Shown piece by piece: positions 19,704 through 29,313 of a DNA stretch of 64,000 bases. The notes below the pieces were generated by a model, which saw only the letters and a program-made list of their open reading frames with translations, searched no databases and was not told the DNA's origin. The stretch covers positions 372,001 to 436,000 of the forward strand of contig NZ_JAPQES010000003.1 in assembly GCF_026735165.1 (NCBI RefSeq), written 5' to 3'. The position numbers and the translations under genes are program-made. The stretch's first letter is position 1. Each line of letters begins with the position of its first letter. This stretch comes from Clostridium ganghwense (GTDB lineage Bacteria; Bacillota; Clostridia; Clostridiales; Clostridiaceae).

Positions 19704-20603
19704 TTATAGTCCTGTTTTTTCATTAATAAATGTTCTTGCTTTTTGAGCATATTCTAATGGATCTGCAATTCCTGGGTCTTGTTCAGCTTCAATAACTAAC
19801 CATCCTTCATAATTGCTTTCATCTAGTATCTTAAACACTTCATCCCATGCAACCATATCTCCATCTCCTGGAACAGTAAATATACCAGCTTTAACAGCTT
19901 GTAAGAAGCTTAAATCTTCTTTTTTAACTTTTTCTAAAATGTTACTTCTAACATCTTTAAAGTGAACATGCTTAACTCTATTAGCATATTTTCCTAAAAC
20001 TTCAACTGCATTTTCTCCTGCAAATGTAGCATGTCCTGTATCAAATACTATTCCTACTAATTCTGGATCAGTCATTTCCATAAGTTTATCAAGTTCTTCT
20101 AATGATTGAACTCCCGTTCCCATATGATAGTGATATGCTATTTCCATTCCTTTTTCTTTAGCTAATCTTCCTAATTTTTCTAATCCCTTAGCTAATTTTT
20201 TAAATTCCTCATCTGATAATTTTGGAGCTTTTGACAATATTGGCATTTTTTCATCACCATGAATAGTTCTTCCGCATTCAGCAAGTCCAATAACTTTTGC
20301 ACCTAAATCATGAAGGAAATCTCTATGTTTTATGAACTCATCTATAGTTTCTTGTTCGTCTTTAGTTGTAAAAAAGCAGCTAAACCAAGCATTACAAATG
20401 CACATATTTCTCAAATCTAAAGCTTTTTTTAGTTCATCAATATTTTTTGGATATTTATTACCAATTTCACTTCCTGTAAATCCTGCAAGAGCCATTTCAC
20501 TTAAACATTGTTGATATGTAAGCTCTCCTCCTAATTCTGGTAAATCATCATTTGTCCAGTTTATTGGTGCACATCCTAATTTTACTTTATCTTTGTTTAA
20601 CAT
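19704..20603 (-). CDS. iolE: Inosose dehydratase
   Basis: 299 residues, AP-endonuclease-2/xylose-isomerase-like TIM barrel. IolE removes water from 2-keto-myo-inositol to give the trihydroxycyclohexane dione used by IolD. LGCAPINWTNDDLPELGG at the start, GIVFDTGHATFAGE and VIEAEQDPGIADP near the end are family hallmarks and supply metal ligands. GGGGG before the ATG at 20603 marks the start. Located between iolD and iolB. Confidence 0.95.
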   Translation of the reverse strand: MLNKDKVKLGCAPINWTNDDLPELGGELTYQQCLSEMALAGFTGSEIGNKYPKNIDELKKALDLRNMCICNAWFSCFFTTKDEQETIDEFIKHRDFLHDLGAKVIGLAECGRTIHGDEKMPILSKAPKLSDEEFKKLAKGLEKLGRLAKEKGMEIAYHYHMGTGVQSLEELDKLMEMTDPELVGIVFDTGHATFAGENAVEVLGKYANRVKHVHFKDVRSNILEKVKKEDLSFLQAVKAGIFTVPGDGDMVAWDEVFKILDESNYEGWLVIEAEQDPGIADPLEYAQKARTFINEKTGL

Positions 20604-20677
20604 TTTATATCCCCCTTATATCTTTTAATTTTATATAATTTTTATATAATATTATTTTTTATAATAATAATTATCTA

Positions 20678-22540
20678 TTAATATGGTTTGCATTTTGAAA
20701 CCATGTCTTTCATTGTTTCATATGCTTCATTAACTTCTTTCTTTTCAGAAACAGCTGGTGTTCCAACTCTCCAGAAACTTTCATATCCATCTGTCATTGT
20801 TCCTGGTTTAACCTTAATTTCTATTAATGTAGATACAGTATCTTTTTTAGATTGTTCAATAGCTTCTTTTAATTCTTGAAGATTTGTTACAGTATATCCT
20901 TTAGCTCCATAACTTCTAGCATTTGCTGCAAAATCTATAGGTGCATATTGACCTGTTAGTTTATTGGTATTATCTTCTCTATAACGGAATTCAGTTCCAA
21001 AACTTCCTATTCCTTGGTTTCTTTGAAGATTATGAATACATTGATGTCCTGAATTATCAAATAGAAGAACATTTATTTTAATTCCTTCTTGAATACTTGT
21101 ATAAAGTTCAGTATGAGCCATTAAGTATCCACCATCTCCAACAAAAGTATATACTTCTTTATCCATTTCTGCCATTTTTACTCCTAATGTTGCTGGAACT
21201 TCATACCCCATACATGAGAATCCATATTCTAAGTGATAAGTGTTTGGTTTTTCTGGATTCCATATTCTTTCTAAATCTGATGGTAAACTTCCAGATGCAG
21301 AAACAATTATATCATCTTCACCTAATAATTTATTTAACTCTCTTAATACTCTTGTCTGAGATAATCCATCTTCAAGTTCTATTTTTTCCATCTCTCTTAA
21401 AATTTCTTTCCAATCATGTTTTGCTTTTTCTATCTCCTCTATATAAGCTGACTTATAATTGTTATCTTCAAGATATTTTTCTAAGTTTTCTAAAGCATCT
21501 TTTGCATCAGCTACTACTGAAATAGCGTTCATCTTAACTGAGTCAGTACCATTAATATTAACATTTACTATTTTGGCATTTGGATTTTGATATGCATATT
21601 TTGATGACGTAACAAAATCATTTAATCTTGTTCCAATAGCAAGCACTAAATCTGCATCTTTTGCAATTACATTAGATGCTTTTGTTCCACAAACTCCAGA
21701 ACCACCTAGGTTTAAAGGAAAACTCCAAGGAATAGTTCCTTTTCCAGCTTGAGTTTCCATAATAGGTATATTGAATTTAGTCGCAAAAGACTTAAGAGCT
21801 TCTCCTGCTTCCGAATATCTTACTCCACCACCACATATAACAACAGGTTTTTTACTGGCAAGTAACGCTTGTCCTGCCATTTCTAAAGTTCTTTTGCTTA
21901 TTGCACGTCTTTCTATTCTATGCACTCTTTTTTCAAAGAACTCTACTGGATAATCATATGCTTCTCCTTGAACATCTTGAGGTAATGCCAAAGTTACTGC
22001 ACCAGTTTCAGCTGGATCTGTAAGAACTCTCATAGCATTAATTGCAGCTGTCATTAATTGTTCTGGTCTTGCTATTCTATCCCAATATTTACTAACAGCT
22101 TTAAAAGAATCATTGCCAGTTATATTATAATCTGTACCATTTTCTACTTGTTGAAGTACAGGGTCTGGTTGTCTATTTGCATAAGCATCTCCTGGTAAGA
22201 ATAAAGCTGGTATTCTATTAACAGTTGCAGTTCCTGCTGCTGTAACCATATTTAACGAACCAGGTCCAATAGATGCAGTACATGCATATATTTGTCTTCT
22301 ATTTTTTTGTTTTGCATATGCAATAGCCACATCTGATATACTTTGTTCATTTTTTCCTTGATAATATGGGAAATCTCCTTCATAAGTAGCTAATGCTTCA
22401 CCAAGTCCTACTACATTACCATGACCAAAAATCCCCATTACACCTTTTACAAACTTTTCTTCTTTACCATCGAATTCTACATATTGATTATCTAAAAATT
22501 TAATAAGTGCCTGAGCCATTGTCATTCTTACAGTTTTCAT
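20678..22540 (-). CDS. iolD: THcHDO hydrolase (trihydroxycyclohexane-1,2-dione acylhydrolase)
   Basis: 620 residues. IolD is a thiamine-diphosphate enzyme that opens the ring to 5-deoxy-glucuronate. The three acetolactate-synthase-like domains are visible: the N-terminal PYR domain with the catalytic Glu region (LGEALATYEG), a middle domain, and a C-terminal ThDP domain starting FVGDGGYLMAHTELY with Asn of the motif in LLFDNSGHQ. GGGGAGG precedes the ATG. It follows iolC by 41 bases. It needs TPP, whose biosynthetic riboswitch lies just downstream in the window. Confidence 0.96.
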   Translation of the reverse strand: MKTVRMTMAQALIKFLDNQYVEFDGKEEKFVKGVMGIFGHGNVVGLGEALATYEGDFPYYQGKNEQSISDVAIAYAKQKNRRQIYACTASIGPGSLNMVTAAGTATVNRIPALFLPGDAYANRQPDPVLQQVENGTDYNITGNDSFKAVSKYWDRIARPEQLMTAAINAMRVLTDPAETGAVTLALPQDVQGEAYDYPVEFFEKRVHRIERRAISKRTLEMAGQALLASKKPVVICGGGVRYSEAGEALKSFATKFNIPIMETQAGKGTIPWSFPLNLGGSGVCGTKASNVIAKDADLVLAIGTRLNDFVTSSKYAYQNPNAKIVNVNINGTDSVKMNAISVVADAKDALENLEKYLEDNNYKSAYIEEIEKAKHDWKEILREMEKIELEDGLSQTRVLRELNKLLGEDDIIVSASGSLPSDLERIWNPEKPNTYHLEYGFSCMGYEVPATLGVKMAEMDKEVYTFVGDGGYLMAHTELYTSIQEGIKINVLLFDNSGHQCIHNLQRNQGIGSFGTEFRYREDNTNKLTGQYAPIDFAANARSYGAKGYTVTNLQELKEAIEQSKKDTVSTLIEIKVKPGTMTDGYESFWRVGTPAVSEKKEVNEAYETMKDMVSKCKPY

Positions 22541-22581
22541 TTTTATACCTCCCCATTAAAATTTATAAATTGTTTTATTTT

Positions 22582-23574
22582 TTATTTAAATTGTTTAATA
22601 TAGTTCTGAATTTTCTCAACTGAAGGCATTGCACTAGAACAACTATTCTGCGAAATAACAATTGAAGCGGAAGCAGCACCAAACTCTAAGCATTTATCAA
22701 TAGACCACTCCTGCATTAACCCATATATAAATGCTGAAGCATATGAATCGCCTGCACCTTGAGTTTTTAATACTTTTGATGGGAAAATTCTGCCTTCATA
22801 AGTTTCTCCATCCTTTGTATAAGCTATTGATCCATCTTTACCATGTTTAATTACTACAAGCTTTCCATTATATTTAAACCATCTTTTTGCTGTCTTATAA
22901 TCATCAGAATTTTCTGAATCAGTTATATGCTCCATCACATCAAACTCGTCTCTAGTACCAATAATAACATCACACTTTTCAGCGGCTAAATTATAATAAA
23001 TACTTGTTTCTTCCTTAGATTTCCATGAATATGGTCTATAATCCAATTCAAATATTACGATACATCCATTTTTTCTAGCATACTCTAATGCAACAAATAC
23101 TGCCTCTCTAGAAGGACTTTTTGCCAAAGCTGTTCCTGAAATTAGAAATACTTTTGAATTCTTAAGATAATCTTCATTTATATCTTTTAAGTTTATTTTT
23201 AAATCTGCTGCGTTATCTCTATACATAACTATACTACACTCAGTAGGGCTTTTAATTTCTGTAAAAGCAAGTCCATTAACTGCTCCAGTGTTATCTACTA
23301 CAATTCCAGAAGTATCTATATTGTTCTCTTTAAAATAATTTATAACATATTTTCCAAGACCATCATCTGATACTCTTCCTATAAATCCAGTTTTCATTCC
23401 TAGTTTAGCTGTACCAACTGCAATATTAGCTGGAGAGCCACCTACATGTCTAGTAAAAGTCATTGATTCTTCTAATGGTCTATTTATCTCATTTGGATTT
23501 AAATCTATACCTGCCCTTCCTATAGCTATTAAATCCATTGGCTTGTTTTTATCAAAATTTAGTATGTTGCTCAT
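22582..23574 (-). CDS. iolC: 5-dehydro-2-deoxygluconokinase
   Basis: 330 residues from ATG at 23574; GAGGAGGTG lies 8 bases upstream, and a GTG at 23583 is part of that site. A PfkB-family kinase phosphorylating 2-deoxy-5-keto-gluconate. The N-terminal GGSPANIAVG and C-terminal GAGDSYASAF (anion hole and catalytic Asp) are clear. It is the first gene of iolC-D-E-B and is preceded by a cluster of AATGCA sites, so transcription of the block likely starts here. Confidence 0.95.
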   Translation of the reverse strand: MSNILNFDKNKPMDLIAIGRAGIDLNPNEINRPLEESMTFTRHVGGSPANIAVGTAKLGMKTGFIGRVSDDGLGKYVINYFKENNIDTSGIVVDNTGAVNGLAFTEIKSPTECSIVMYRDNAADLKINLKDINEDYLKNSKVFLISGTALAKSPSREAVFVALEYARKNGCIVIFELDYRPYSWKSKEETSIYYNLAAEKCDVIIGTRDEFDVMEHITDSENSDDYKTAKRWFKYNGKLVVIKHGKDGSIAYTKDGETYEGRIFPSKVLKTQGAGDSYASAFIYGLMQEWSIDKCLEFGAASASIVISQNSCSSAMPSVEKIQNYIKQFK

Positions 23575-23670
23575 TTTAAGCACCTCCTCAAATTTAAAAC
23601 ATTTGCAACTTACATTAGTAAATTATATAAATTAAATATTATTTTTTAAATGTTAATTCTTCGCAACATA

Positions 23671-23745
23671 AATGCACAAGTTATAACTTATTATCTAATG
23701 CACAAATTATAATAAACCAATGCACACAGTTGCATAGCAATGCAA
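23671..23745 (-). promoter_or_regulatory. Operator-like repeat cluster before iolC
   Basis: AATGCA occurs four times (23671, 23697, 23719, 23739), three of them as AATGCACA. TTGCATAGCAATGCAA (23730-23745) is a perfect 6-4-6 palindrome. A TATAAT box (minus strand, 23707-23712) lies inside the cluster. This looks like a repressor-controlled promoter; the LacI or DeoR protein nearby would be the natural binder, but that is inference. Confidence 0.5.
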
Positions 23746-23760
23746 AAATAATATCTTTTC

Positions 23761-24777
23761 TTAACAAGTTTCTCTTATAATTAATCTCGGCTGCACAAAC
23801 TTACTTTGATGTGAATGTATTTGTTTACCATTTAACAGTTGAAGTAATCTTTCACATCCGATTTTAGCAATTTGTTCTCTAGGTTGACGAATAGTTGTAA
23901 GTAAAGGTAAAAAATAAGAACCAATATCCAAATCATCATATCCTATAATAGCTATATCTTGAGGAATTTTTACTCCTATTTCTCTTAGAGCCTTAATAGC
24001 GCCTAAAGCCATTAAATCTGACTGTGCAAAAATAGCAGTTACAGTTTTAACTATATCTATATTTTGCTTCACAATATTGTAGCCTGATTCAAATGAAAAA
24101 TCCCCTTCAAATATCAATTTAGTATCTACTGGTAAACAGTTTTGTTTAAATACTGATGTGTAACCACTTATTCTTTGCTTAACTTCTTCTTCAGTTTTAT
24201 TACCTGTTAGACACATAATACGTTTATGCCCTAATTGTATAAGATGACTTGTAGCTAAAATTCCTCCTACAAAATGATCAGTACTTACAAAATCCACTTC
24301 TGCTTTCATGTGTAATTTAGGCATATAATGTAAAAATATACACGGTATTCTCGATTCCCTAATATAGTCCCAATCTTCTGAATTTATATCAGAATGAACA
24401 ATCATTAATCCATCAACTTTCTTTTTGCTAATTAACCTTTTTATATTGCTTTTCATGGTAAACCTATTTTTAGGGAAACTAACAATACTGTCTATAAGTT
24501 CTTTTTCTAAAATACCTCTTATATCATTTAATAAAGAAGTAAGATATACACTCATTCTAATCTCTGCTGTTTGTTCTGGATAAATAATACCAATAGTTCC
24601 AGTTTTATTCGTATTCAAAGATTGTGCGCTGGAATTAAATTCAAAATTCAACTCTGTTGCTATTTTTTTTATCTTTATTTTCGTTTTTTCAGAAATCAAC
24701 GAACTATTATTTAAACTACGTGATACCGTAGAGTGACTAACTCCAGCAATTTCAGCAATTTCCTTTATTGTAGTCAA
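23761..24777 (-). CDS. LacI-family transcriptional regulator, probably of the inositol genes
   Basis: 338 residues. The N-terminal helix-turn-helix TTIKEIAEIAGVSHSTVSRS and hinge (residues 1-60) are followed by a periplasmic-binding-protein-like sensor domain (GTIGIIYPEQ onward). It starts at TTG (24777) behind AAGGTGAT. Set between iolJ (75 bases upstream) and iolC (187 bases downstream). Bacillus uses a DeoR-type IolR; here a LacI and a DeoR regulator are both present. The inducer is unknown. Confidence 0.9.
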   Translation of the reverse strand: MTTIKEIAEIAGVSHSTVSRSLNNSSLISEKTKIKIKKIATELNFEFNSSAQSLNTNKTGTIGIIYPEQTAEIRMSVYLTSLLNDIRGILEKELIDSIVSFPKNRFTMKSNIKRLISKKKVDGLMIVHSDINSEDWDYIRESRIPCIFLHYMPKLHMKAEVDFVSTDHFVGGILATSHLIQLGHKRIMCLTGNKTEEEVKQRISGYTSVFKQNCLPVDTKLIFEGDFSFESGYNIVKQNIDIVKTVTAIFAQSDLMALGAIKALREIGVKIPQDIAIIGYDDLDIGSYFLPLLTTIRQPREQIAKIGCERLLQLLNGKQIHSHQSKFVQPRLIIRETC

Positions 24778-24851
24778 ATTTTCAAATCACCTTCTTTACA
24801 TGTAATTATTCACTTATATTGCACGTAATTTTACTTAAAATTTACTATATA

Positions 24852-25685
24852 CTAAAATCCTAGTAATCTAAACTTTTCTTTAGCTTTTTCTTTAACTTTA
24901 ACCATTGCTTTTTCAGTGAAATACATTCTATCAAATTCTTGTGGATTTTTTTCCATTTCTTTTCTTATAGTATTACCAAATTCCATTCTCAAAGCTGTTC
25001 CTATATTTATTTTACCAATACCACAATTTTTTAACTTTTTAAGATCTTCATCTGATATACCAGTAGAACCATGGACAACAAGCGGCACATTAGCTTTGTC
25101 CTTAATTTTTCCTATTAAGTCAAATTTAATATCTGCATTTTGAATCTGCATTTTATGAACAGTACCAACTGCCACAGCAAGCCAATCTACCTCTGTCTCT
25201 TTATAAAATTTTTCTGCTTCTTCCGGTTTTGTAAATGACGGCTTGTACTCTTCTAGTGAAACATCACTATATGCTACAGAACCAATTTCAGCTTCTACAG
25301 ATACATCTAATGCATGAGCTAATTTAACAATTTCTTTTGTATTTTTGATATTCTCTTCAATAGGTAACTGAGAACCATCATACATAACAGAAGAATATCC
25401 ACTTTTAATAGCTCTAGCTATTGTTTCATAATCTTTACCATGATCCAAATGAATAGATACTGGAACTCTAGCATCTTTAGCTATTTCACCTAATATCTTA
25501 CCCCAATATTCAACTGGCATAAAATTAATAGCAAACTTATTCGTCATTAATAGCACTGGAGCATCCATCTCTTCAGCTGCCCTAACTACAGAAATAGCAT
25601 CTTCATATCCAAATATATTAAATCCTGGAACTATACAATTATTTTTAGAAGCATGCTGTATTGTTTCCCTTAAGTTGCTTAGCAT
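24852..25685 (-). CDS. iolJ: Class II aldolase, probably 6-phospho-5-dehydro-2-deoxygluconate aldolase
   Basis: 277 residues. Class II fructose-bisphosphate aldolase fold with zinc ligands in HLDHG (about residues 79-83), EAEIGSV and VHGSTGISDEDL. IolJ splits phosphorylated deoxy-keto-gluconate into DHAP and malonate semialdehyde. General FBP aldolases are close relatives, so the assignment rests on placement between the symporter and iolC. GAAAGGAG precedes the ATG. Confidence 0.85.
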   Translation of the reverse strand: MLSNLRETIQHASKNNCIVPGFNIFGYEDAISVVRAAEEMDAPVLLMTNKFAINFMPVEYWGKILGEIAKDARVPVSIHLDHGKDYETIARAIKSGYSSVMYDGSQLPIEENIKNTKEIVKLAHALDVSVEAEIGSVAYSDVSLEEYKPSFTKPEEAEKFYKETEVDWLAVAVGTVHKMQIQNADIKFDLIGKIKDKANVPLVVHGSTGISDEDLKKLKNCGIGKINIGTALRMEFGNTIRKEMEKNPQEFDRMYFTEKAMVKVKEKAKEKFRLLGF

Positions 25686-25762
25686 ATTTTAATCTCCTTT
25701 CAAAATATAAAACATAAAAATACATTTGAAAATATTTACTTTATCTTTGAATTCATTCTATT

Positions 25763-25835
25763 ACTTTTTTGTATATTTTTCAATACTTTTTCTTATCTTT
25801 TTTTATTTTTTTTTATTTTTTTTTATTATTATTTG
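25763..25835. other. Long T-tract region upstream of iolJ
   Basis: The gap 25686-25978 holds no gene. It contains T runs of 5-10 separated by single bases, so the iolJ coding strand is A-tract-rich. Similar tracts stand before three other transcription units in this region. I see no clear promoter boxes. Confidence 0.5.
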
Positions 25836-25920
25836 TTTTCATTATGTATTTCCTTTTATTTTCCTGCATTTAACTTTTCTTATTACATAAATACATTTTA
25901 AATATACGCTTTTAAAACAC

Positions 25921-25961
25921 ACTTGTTGTATAATTCCAATATTCGAAATCATACAACAAGT
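25921..25961 (-). terminator. Stem-loop after the symporter gene
   Basis: ACTTGTTGTAT (25921-25931) and ATACAACAAGT (25951-25961) pair perfectly over 11 bp with a 19-base loop, 18 bases after the symporter stop. The U-run is short. Confidence 0.6.
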
Positions 25962-25978
25962 ATAACTAATCAACTAGC

Positions 25979-27568
25979 TCAAGCAGCAATTCCTATATTT
26001 GAGAAGAATGCATATATTACTAGTATCATTATGCATATAAAAACTGATACAGGTTTAGCATAATTCCAAGGAGTTATATCTACCTGCTTAGTGTATTTTT
26101 GTACATAATCTGTTTCTCTTGGACGTATTTTTCCAATAAGTATCATAAGAGAAACACTTACTATAAATAATACAAAGAGTACATGTAAGAAATGTATATC
26201 CCTTGCTACAAATTTAGAAGTACCATACAAAATAATATGAACAACAAGTGCTATTTTTGGAGCAATAGCTGGAACTTTTTTACTAAAGAATCCAACCATA
26301 ACCGCTGCTAAAATTGGTATATTATAAAAACCAAAACATTCTTGTAGATATACAAATAATCCTGATGGAGCATAAAGAATAAATGGAGCTATTATCATTG
26401 AAGCAATAGCTAGACAGATGCCAAATCTTTTACCTACTTTTACCACTCTTTCATCTGTTGCAGTTGGATTAATTGTAGGTTTATAAATATCTAGCGTAAA
26501 TAATGTTACTGAACTATTTAGCGCACTATTGAACGAACTTAAAATCGCCCCAAACAATACTGCTGCAAAGAAACCCGCTAACGGTCTAGGTAATACATCA
26601 AGTACCAAAGTAGGATATGCCATATCTGCATTTGAGATTGAATTTCCATATAAATTAAAAGCAATAATTCCTGGTAATACTAAGAAAAGAGGTCCCCATA
26701 ACTTTAAAAACCCTGCAAAAAGAACTCCTTTTTGTCCTTCTTTTAAATTTTTAGCTCCAAGGGTTCTTTGAATAATAGATTGATTTGTGCACCAATAAAA
26801 TAAGTTGTTAAAAGTTAACCCAGTAAATAAAACTGGCCAAGGCATAGGCGAATTTGCTCCACCTATAGCATTTAATTTTTCTGGATGTGCTGTTACCAAC
26901 TGATTAATTCCAGCTGTAAAACTACCTCCCCCCAGCTTAACTAAACCAAGTATAGGAATCAATAATCCCCCAATTATCAAACCTACACCATTAAATGTAT
27001 CTGATACAGCAACCGCTTTAAGTCCACCAAAAATAGCATAAATAGAACCAATTATTCCTATTGCCCAAACAGTTATCCAAAGAGCTGGTATTTCTCCTAT
27101 ACCAAAAACTTCTGGTATATTAAATAATTTAACTAAAACTAACGCTCCTGAATACAATACCGTTGGTAGATAAGTTGCAGCATATCCAATCAAAAACAAA
27201 ACTGATATTATTTGTCTTGTTTTTTTATCGTAACGTTCTTCTAAAAAATCTGGTATTGTTGTTATTCCACTTTTTAAGTATCTAGGCAAAAATATTAAAG
27301 CCATACATACTAGTGCAAAGGCAGCTGTTATTTCCCATGCCATTAAAGCCATTGTGTTATTATAAGCTTGACCATTTAAGCCAACTACTTGTTCCGTTGA
27401 TAAGTTAGTCAACATTAAAGACCCACCAATAAAAACACCTGTCAAACTTCTTCCTCCAAGAAAATACCCATCTTGTGTATCTACCTTATCATCACGCGTC
27501 TTATACCATGATAATATTGCTACTAATGCTGTAAAACCAACAAATGATAGAACTATTACTGCACTCAT
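25979..27568 (-). CDS. Sodium/solute symporter (SSS family), probably inositol uptake
   Basis: 529 residues from ATG at 27568, which follows GGGGGAGAAC; the longer frame starting 36 bases earlier lacks such a site. About 13-14 membrane segments and the SSS signatures YFLGGRSLTG, TNLSTEQVVG and the AVSDTFNGVGL loop resemble Na+/sugar symporters such as YidK. Placement upstream of iolJ suggests an inositol or related polyol as substrate; the exact substrate cannot be read from sequence. It has its own leader with a long T-tract. Confidence 0.88.
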   Translation of the reverse strand: MSAVIVLSFVGFTALVAILSWYKTRDDKVDTQDGYFLGGRSLTGVFIGGSLMLTNLSTEQVVGLNGQAYNNTMALMAWEITAAFALVCMALIFLPRYLKSGITTIPDFLEERYDKKTRQIISVLFLIGYAATYLPTVLYSGALVLVKLFNIPEVFGIGEIPALWITVWAIGIIGSIYAIFGGLKAVAVSDTFNGVGLIIGGLLIPILGLVKLGGGSFTAGINQLVTAHPEKLNAIGGANSPMPWPVLFTGLTFNNLFYWCTNQSIIQRTLGAKNLKEGQKGVLFAGFLKLWGPLFLVLPGIIAFNLYGNSISNADMAYPTLVLDVLPRPLAGFFAAVLFGAILSSFNSALNSSVTLFTLDIYKPTINPTATDERVVKVGKRFGICLAIASMIIAPFILYAPSGLFVYLQECFGFYNIPILAAVMVGFFSKKVPAIAPKIALVVHIILYGTSKFVARDIHFLHVLFVLFIVSVSLMILIGKIRPRETDYVQKYTKQVDITPWNYAKPVSVFICIMILVIYAFFSNIGIAA

Positions 27569-27728
27569 ATGTTCTCCCCCTATTATATGATTTAATTTGT
27601 ACATTATCCCCTTAAAATCCTATAGCTTATATTCATCTTTGGTTTATTTACACTTTTAAATTACAAAATTGATGCATACCCCCTTATTTAATTAAATTCA
27701 CATTATTTTTTTGAATATTGAGCAATTG

Positions 27729-27742
27729 ACAAAACGTTTACA
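27729..27742. promoter_or_regulatory. Possible cre (CcpA) site upstream of the symporter
   Basis: ACAAAACGTTTACA matches the cre pattern TGWNANCGNTNWCA at all but the first two positions and has the central CG. Catabolite repression of inositol uptake would be expected, but a LacI-type operator is equally possible. Confidence 0.3.
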
Positions 27743-27769
27743 GTAATCAAATAAAAAAATAAATATCAC

Positions 27770-27930
27770 TTTTGCTTGTTTGTTAGTTTTTATTTTTGTT
27801 TTTGTTTTTGTTTTTATTTTTTATTTTTTACTTATTTTTATTTCGTTTATTTTATTATAAACATTTTTTTCTAAATTGTAAACCTTTTTCAAAATATTTT
27901 ATTTTTTTATTTTTTTGATTTTTATTCCAT
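27770..27930. repeat. T-tract region upstream of the symporter
   Basis: The gene-free stretch 27569-28056 contains about 160 bases of T5-6 runs broken by A or G. A 23-base piece (27813-27835) recurs exactly at 29137-29159 upstream of the DeoR gene. Curved A-tract DNA and an A-rich 5' leader are possible functions; replication slippage is a simpler explanation. Confidence 0.5.
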
Positions 27931-27958
27931 ATATGGAAATTGAATTTGTTTAAAATAA

Positions 27959-27996
27959 AAAACACAAGTTTATTATTAAAATAAAACTTGTGTTTT
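27959..27996 (-). terminator. Terminator of the DeoR regulator gene
   Basis: AAAACACAAGTTT and its complement form a 13-bp stem, followed on the minus strand by a T-rich run, 61 bases after the DeoR stop. Confidence 0.8.
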
Positions 27997-28056
27997 CACT
28001 TAGAATTTTTGCCTATTCAAATTCTCTCTTTATAAATCTGCTTCTATTTCAAGTTA

Positions 28057-28821
28057 TCATTCACATATAAGTACATCAATTCCTTTTTCATCAAATTCTT
28101 TTTTATATTGATCATCCATTTTATTGGTAATAATACAATTTGGTGAGTCAAGAGAAGCAGCATAAAATAGACCTATCCTATTATATTTAGATTCATCTAT
28201 CATCAGCGTCCAATTATTAGTAATTTTTGATATATGTTTATATATATATACACTGAACTCTTTAGTTACTGTTAGTCCAGCATTTAAATCTACACCTGTT
28301 ACACTAGTAAATGCCTTATTAACATATACGCCTTCAAGTGAATTACTAATTTTTTTCCCTCCTAAAGTAAACATTATTCCATTTTGAGAAATAACTTCTC
28401 CTCCAATTAATACAACATTAACACAATTAGGAAGAAGAATATTTAATGCACTTACATTGTTTGTAACTACAGAAATTCTATCTTCTTTTCTTATTTTTTG
28501 TGCTAATAAATAACTAGTAGTTCCTGAACCTATAAATATTGATTCTCCCTTTTGTATTGTTTTATACGCCATTTCAGCAATTTTTTCTTTTTGTTGCAAA
28601 TTGCTAATAATTATTTTTTCATTTTCAAAGTTATCTTTTGATTCAGCTAGAATTGCTCCACCGTGTATTTTTTTTAAAAATCCCTCTTCTTGTAATTTAT
28701 CCAAATCTTTTCTTACAGTTACATCACTAACTCCTAACATTGAAGTTAATGAATTAATATCTATTTTTTTATCATTTCTTAAAATTTGCTTAATCATTTC
28801 CATTCTCTCAACAACTAACAT
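28057..28821 (-). CDS. DeoR-family transcriptional regulator
   Basis: 254 residues. Winged helix with SLTSMLGVSDVTVRKDLDKL (about residues 24-43) and the HGGAIL turn, then a DeoRC sugar-phosphate sensor domain with IFIGSGTTSYLLA. Bacillus IolR belongs to this family and responds to 2-deoxy-5-keto-gluconate 6-phosphate, the IolC product, so an iol regulatory role is likely. GGGAGG precedes ATG 28821. It has its own terminator and T-tract-rich leader. Confidence 0.9.
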   Translation of the reverse strand: MLVVERMEMIKQILRNDKKIDINSLTSMLGVSDVTVRKDLDKLQEEGFLKKIHGGAILAESKDNFENEKIIISNLQQKEKIAEMAYKTIQKGESIFIGSGTTSYLLAQKIRKEDRISVVTNNVSALNILLPNCVNVVLIGGEVISQNGIMFTLGGKKISNSLEGVYVNKAFTSVTGVDLNAGLTVTKEFSVYIYKHISKITNNWTLMIDESKYNRIGLFYAASLDSPNCIITNKMDDQYKKEFDEKGIDVLICE

Positions 28822-29039
28822 CGATGTTCCTCCCTTTCTTATTAGATAATGGTTATAATATCAATAAAAAACAAATTATCAAATCTAATAATTCATTTGC
28901 TATATATCTATTGAATTTGTTATTTTAGTATAATTAAATGTAACCCCTTCCATATGTATAAAATATGATTGCCTCAATTAAATATACTATAATATTTAAT
29001 AATTTTCTTCTCATTCTAACCATCTTCTGCATAAATTTT

Positions 29040-29185
29040 TATATAAAAAATTTTACTTTAATTTATATTCTACTTTTTCTTTCTAAAATTATATTCTACT
29101 TTTTCTTTGTAAAACCTTTTTTTATACTGATTTATGTTTATTTTTTATTTTTTACTTATGTATTTTTTTAATTTTATATTTTAAA
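29040..29185. other. T-rich leader upstream of the DeoR gene
   Basis: The gene-free stretch 28822-29313 contains T/A-rich DNA sharing an exact 23-base piece with the symporter leader. A plus-strand frame here would encode only Phe/Ile/Tyr/Leu-rich low complexity and is not supported as a gene. Confidence 0.5.
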
Positions 29186-29249
29186 AATTTCCTACAACAC
29201 ATCATTTCAGCATTGAATAATAGCTTAACTCAATAAGCATTATATAGCA

Positions 29250-29288
29250 ATAAAAAAACGCCTGAGTCCCAAAACAACACAGGCGTTT
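29250..29288 (-). terminator. Terminator after the dehydrogenase gene
   Basis: AAACGCCTG and CAGGCGTTT pair over 9 bp with a 15-base loop, followed on the minus strand by T7. Confidence 0.92.
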
Positions 29289-29313
29289 ATCATATCTTTA
29301 ACTATAATGTAGT

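Noticed and set aside
21097-21525. 142-residue plus-strand frame inside iolD
   Set aside because: Antisense shadow of a strongly supported gene with Leu-rich, non-family sequence.
28965-29171. Plus-strand 68-residue hydrophobic frame
   Set aside because: Low-complexity translation of a T-rich tract, no ribosome site; the composition explains it.
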